Shown here piece by piece: positions 59,129 through 64,000 of a stretch of DNA of 64,000 bases. A program made the position numbers and the translations under genes. The notes below the pieces were generated by a model that worked only from the letters and a program-made list of their open reading frames with translations, ran no database searches and had not been told where the DNA came from. The DNA is from Aphelocoma coerulescens (taxonomy: Eukaryota > Chordata > Aves > Passeriformes > Corvidae), in the NCBI RefSeq assembly GCF_041296385.1, contig NC_091022.1, positions 25,439,967-25,503,966 of the forward strand. Direction: 5' to 3'. Every line of letters starts with the position of its first letter. The first letter of the stretch is position 1.

Positions 59129-62100
59129 GGATGATAGTGTATCTAATTTAGACACCCAGAACTTAGCATTTTGAAAATCTCGTCTTCTGTTTACAGTGTA
59201 ATTCCGACCTTGAGAGTAAACACTCAAGTGTCTTCTGCCAGTGTAGGGTGGCAGATCCCTCTGTGTGCCTGCAGAGATCCAACTCCTTCCTTGCAGGTTC
59301 TCTTACAGTAGAAGACCAACCTGCTATAAAGATATATCTCCAGGATACAGTTTGTTAAATCTTCTTTCTGCAAATATTACCAAATGGGCCTGTCTCTTGT
59401 TAAAAAACAAAGCAGTGGTAACAATTTTCTGGCCAGAACATTTGTCCCAGGTGATGGATACAGGTTCTAGGGTTACCTTCAAGAAATCTGAACTACCACT
59501 CCAGGAAAGTTCTTTAACCAATACACATCACCATATTAAAATGAGTTTTCTCTGCTTAAGACCAGTATTAAAGGCTCACAAGTCTCCAAGGCTTTAGGTA
59601 GCCATGTTTAGGTACCTGCTGCCAGATCACAGCAGAGTTCTAGATGTGAGATAGGTTTATCTCTATAGACAAGGTACTTCTAAGTTGTGTTTTCATCTAA
59701 TTCCAGAGCCTGAAAAACTTTCAAGACAGTGAAGACAGCAATTAAGGGCTAGACACTAATGGATTTGTGTGTTCTGAAGAGTGAGTGAATTACATGGTGA
59801 ATTTTACTGTGTACATTTTACATAGCCAAATATCAATTTTAGAGGATTTGAGGCTAAACAGTTCTTAGACTCACATCTTTCTTCCAAGCTACCTATTTAG
59901 TATTTTGTTGTCTTCAGTGTCACAGGATCTAAATATCTGTTACTTTGGACAGATTCAATCAGTGAAGCTTCGTACGTGTAGTATGATTTCAGTGCTTCAT
60001 AAAAATAAATGAGAGACGGCTAAACTCTGCCCTGAATGCACACCCACCATGTAAAAGGCAGAGAATAGATATGAATTCCAGTTTGTTTCCTCACTTCTCC
60101 TTCTGTAATGGGCCAAGCCAAAAGCCTTCAGTCCAAATAGCCCTGAACTGTGAGGAAGTTCAGATCCAAACTCCTACAAGCCAGGCCATTTCTAATTATT
60201 TTTATTGCCTCATTAAATTTATTATGTTGAGCCATTTCTAGTGACCTCATTAACTCTCAGCAAAGAGTTTGTCACATACAATCCTTAACAGATGTCTGAT
60301 TTAAGACATTGCAAAGTCAGTCATCTGGCCCTTCCCCTAGCACGTACAGACCCTTAGCTCTCCAATCCTATCCTCTACTCTCTTTCAAGGTTTTCATTTT
60401 GATGATGCTGTATTACTGGGAAATTTGCTGCAATCCTGCATAGGCCAGTTTTTATGCCTTCATCCTCTAGATATGTCTCACATATTTCTTCTCATCTGCC
60501 TTCTTTCCTTCTGCATGTATCCAGATGGGTTGTATACTAGAACTGTACTCCTGTGGAGAATATCTTCTGGCTTCTTGACTCAACCAGGGTTTGCAATGCC
60601 CCATTGGGATTAGGCTGTAAAACCCCTCTATGATGTGTGCAGCTGGGCCCAGAGAGCATATTTCACTTTGTTCTTTCTTTCTCCATTATTTAAATGGCTC
60701 GGAGAGCATGACAATTAAATGCTGGGGTTCTGGACCACAGCCTTCAAGGGCTGTCCAAAGGATTTTGAGGCACTCTGCAGCTGAGAGCAGGATGTGGGAC
60801 TGACAGGATCAAGAAGGAAGGAAGGAAGCTCCCATGTGAAGCTGAGGCTTATCCAGGTCTCCTACCACTGGCTTGCTGGGTAGGCAACAAGCAATGCCAG
60901 ACGTCTGGGGATGAACACAAGTCAAGAGTTGTTTTTGTAAGAACATGTGGATTCTGCAGTCATCTCCTGTTCCCAGAGCAGGCGGTGCAGACATTGCCCC
61001 AGCAGGATGCATCCCATGGATTGACACAAGAACAGTCATTGAGGAGGGCAATGGTCCATCCCTCTGTTCAAAGCCAGCCTACATCCAGTGTCCAGGATAA
61101 TGGTAAAGGGAGCATATTTATACAGAATACTCCTCAGTCTCTGGTATGATACAGTTCAGGTGACTTTCTGTATTGAGCATTTAACATTTCTTGATAGATT
61201 TGGGCTTTTTTTCCCCAAAACCACTTTTTGAGCTATTGCAAACCTTTACTTTGCACAGGCTCCCATGACAAACATTTCCACAGCTGAATGAAGAACCACC
61301 TTTTTTTTTTTTAAAGCTGTCTTCAACTTTCCAGTTTGTTTTATTCTTTCCTGTTCTTGAGCTGAAAGACTGTGAATAATTATATTGTTTTCATCTGCAG
61401 ACTAGTCATGATTTTGCAGACAACTATTTCTCTCCTTCTCAGTCATATCTTTTCATGTTGCTCCATTATCAATTTCACATCTTATTTCTAGTAGGTTAAG
61501 AGGTGTAACAGGCTGAGGATCATGAAGAGTTTTCTGTAGTAATAGAGGGAGGGAGAAACAGGAGATGGGGAAGAACCTGGGGGGCAGTGATTAGATTTCA
61601 TGTTTTGTTGTGAAGGTGCTGCAGCTCTTTCCTGAAAGAATATCTAGTTTTCTAACTTGTATTTGCTAATTTTCAGAAGCTGTAAGCATATAAAAAGAGG
61701 AGGACAGGAATTTATACAAACCTCTAATTTCCACATAAAAGTTAAAGCCCATTTCTCCTCTTGCCTTTCATAAAAGTTGGTCTGTAACGTGGTGCTAACT
61801 TGAATGACTGCAGGGATTAGAAGGTGAGGTGGGTCCACTTCTTGGTTCATCTCACTTCTTTTATAGAGGTGCAGCTCTCCTGGATTTATATCTGATTTAC
61901 ACCAGGACAGATGGGAGGGAAGTCAGGCCTATTGGTTTTTCACTCTGCTTTTGACAGTGCTGAGAATCTTCACGCTATAAAAGTGTCCACGCTGTGCCGT
62001 TTTCCATCTGTATTGCATATATTGTATCTGTCATGCTGTTTGGGAAGAGCTGATATTTTTGGCAATCTTTCCTTCTTGTACAATTCCACATATAGCATCA

Positions 62101-64000
62101 CAGCATAAAAAATAGCACTGGATGGGAAAAAAAAATCTGACTCATGGGAAATTCACATACTTGTTTTATCCCATGTCAGGGCAGAAGAGGAGTGTACCAG
62201 TGTTTCCCCCAGTAGAATAAAAGGTGTTATCAGATTTAAATTATTTCTCATCCAAATGTAAGGAGAATCCTGAGACACTGGAACATTTCATCATAGGAGG
62301 CTCAGATTAATTTCTTATAGCTGTTGTTGCTTAAAATGTCTTCTAAAATGAGAGAAAGAGAGGGATGAGCCAGTCTGGAGTGGAAGTCCTTCCATTCTGA
62401 ACATTACAGCTCAGTTACAACAGATCACTGCATGTTTAGAGATAACTTAGCTTGCTGTCCTGGCTAGATAAGGAACCCAGACATCCCACTTGACTAACTG
62501 CTTGCCCTCCACATTTTTTGGGGGAGGTAGTGTTCATCTGAGGAGAATACAAGGTCATGACAAACTCAGAGCTGCATCTTCCATGAGAAACATGTTGGCT
62601 GATACAGAGTGCAACGCAGATGAGAAATATTTTATCTTCATTTTTTCTGGCAAAGAAAAAATCATCTGAAAATCAACCATTTCATAGGGAAGACTTTAGA
62701 ATGAGATGACACCCTGACTTCTCAGGGGAAAATTTTTGACTCAAAAATTAAGAAAAAGCTCCAAGAAGTTAAAAAAAACAGAGTAGAAAATTGTTTGCTA
62801 ATGAAGCATACAAGTGGCAACTGATAGATTGAAAGCCATAATATAATATTCTTGGCTTCCACAGCTGAAATTTATGAGGGCCTTTTCTTTCACACTGGCA
62901 CTGACTTTACCCATGCAAAATTTAGACATCCAGTCTAAGCAATGTTTGATCTCCTTCCATGCTCAATATAGAGACACAGGCACCTCTGGAGAGAGACTCA
63001 TCTCATTGGTTTTATAACTGTTAAAATCTGAGGAATTTGCACGGCTCTGAGTAAGGAAGATGGATCTGATAAGGGAGTTTGCACCATCTTAACTGCACTA
63101 AAATACTTGAGTCATTCCCACCACCAGTTTGTAAGGGTGCTGCGAATGGATAAGCTACCTAACACAAGATGTTTCCCACCCTCAGAAGAGGAGGGTACAC
63201 AAATCCCCAAAGATTTTCCCCAAAATTAAGGGGTCTAGGAAGAGGAAGAATGAGGGGGACCTAAAAGACTTCTTGATTAGATCCATTAACTGCTGCTGAT
63301 AGAAATGTCCTTAAATGTAATTAACCAATATTGCTGTGTTAAAAATCAGCTTCTAGCTCCAGACACGGTGCAGTCTTTAATTTCCTTAGATCAAATTTTG
63401 GTGGATTTTGATTGATTTTGATTTTCATAGCAGCACTGATGTCAGCCTCCTGATAGCAGCAGTCTAGAGGTTGTAACAATGCTTCTTGGTGGCTGTAAAG
63501 TTTCACTGATCCTACAAACCATCCTCTGTGTCTAAACCATCCTAGCATGGGGTGAAGGGAGGGATGCTGCAAACCTGGCAACTCATTTGGAGTATGAAGA
63601 TGGGAAGAACAGCAGTGAGGAAGGAATCTGGGAAAACAAGCAATACAGCAGCCTGACATTTGCCCTAAAATACTGTGTCTGCTTTGTGGTGTCAGAAGTG
63701 GAAACATGTAAAAAACATGTCCCTGCATTGCTGCTGGTCCTTGGAAGGGGTTAGTGTGTGCCACACCCTGTGGCCTCATTTTTTCAGCCGGCTGAGGGAC
63801 ATGTGGGAGCTGGTGTCCTTGCAAAGTGAGTTTTCAGCAAACACTGATTGCTACCCTATGACTTAGGTTAAGCTGTCACCCTCAGTGACCCATAAACACA
63901 TGCCCCGGGACCTTCCCCCAGGGTATTTCAAATGACTTTACTGATTGACTTAAGTGAAAAAGCAAAGAGGCCTTATACCTTCAAAGCCTGTGAGTGTATT
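59129..64000. other. No gene recognised
   Basis: Frames at 59265-59597 (plus) and 63339-63824 (minus, 161 codons) have no domain. T12 at 61301-61312. No repeat family or RNA gene was identified to the window end. Confidence 0.45.

Noticed and set aside
63339..63824. 161-codon minus-strand frame
   Set aside because: His/Pro/Leu-rich translation without a recognisable domain or good Kozak context.

Overview
The window looks like a gene-poor stretch of a bird nuclear genome, either intergenic or inside a large intron. It is moderately AT-rich by eye and has few CpGs and few interspersed repeats. Two fragments carry the typical 3' end of a CR1 LINE (about 1958-2020 and 29266-29325), with the 'TTCCAAC...ATTCTATG' tail. 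One long terminal repeat of endogenous-retrovirus type (about 5900-6363) has the look of songbird ERVL-like LTRs. Several very old MIR-like SINE fragments are present. I saw no Alu, B1 or L1 sequence, no bacterial-type operons, no tRNA or rRNA genes and no CRISPR array. The avian, possibly passerine, assignment rests on remembered repeat-family signatures and not on a search.

No protein-coding gene can be named. The longest open frames (up to 193 codons) have no recognisable domain, signal peptide or codon signature, and they overlap other open frames, as expected by chance in 64 kb. What can be offered is a short list of candidate exons, each an open segment between good splice signals. The best group is on the minus strand at 57.8-59.0 kb. 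It has a 35- or 79-nt exon with a perfect CAG|GTAAGT donor, a 97-nt CpG-rich exon whose frame continues in phase, and a possible last exon with AATAAA signals further on. A second candidate is a CpG-dense plus-strand terminal exon at 42305-42398 with an AATAAA 315 nt after its stop. Weaker single candidates lie at 3826, 7347, 8463, 13291, 20232 and 50069. All need transcript or conservation data, because chance splice-like pairs are common over this length.

The rest reads as possible regulatory or structural DNA. A compact cluster at 17.3-18.0 kb holds a perfect 22-bp palindrome, a G-quadruplex motif, two abutting hairpins and a perfect palindromic oestrogen response element. Perfect or consensus nuclear-receptor direct repeats occur at 14411 (DR2) and 44757 (DR5). 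A 50-bp strictly alternating purine/pyrimidine tract lies at 35961-36010, beside POU and homeodomain motifs. An E2F consensus with three CpGs sits at 52.7 kb, and a cluster of ZEB/Snail-type E-boxes at 22.74-22.81 kb.

I did not find a previously undescribed multi-gene system. The most useful leads are the minus-strand exon group and the 17.3-18.0 kb motif cluster.
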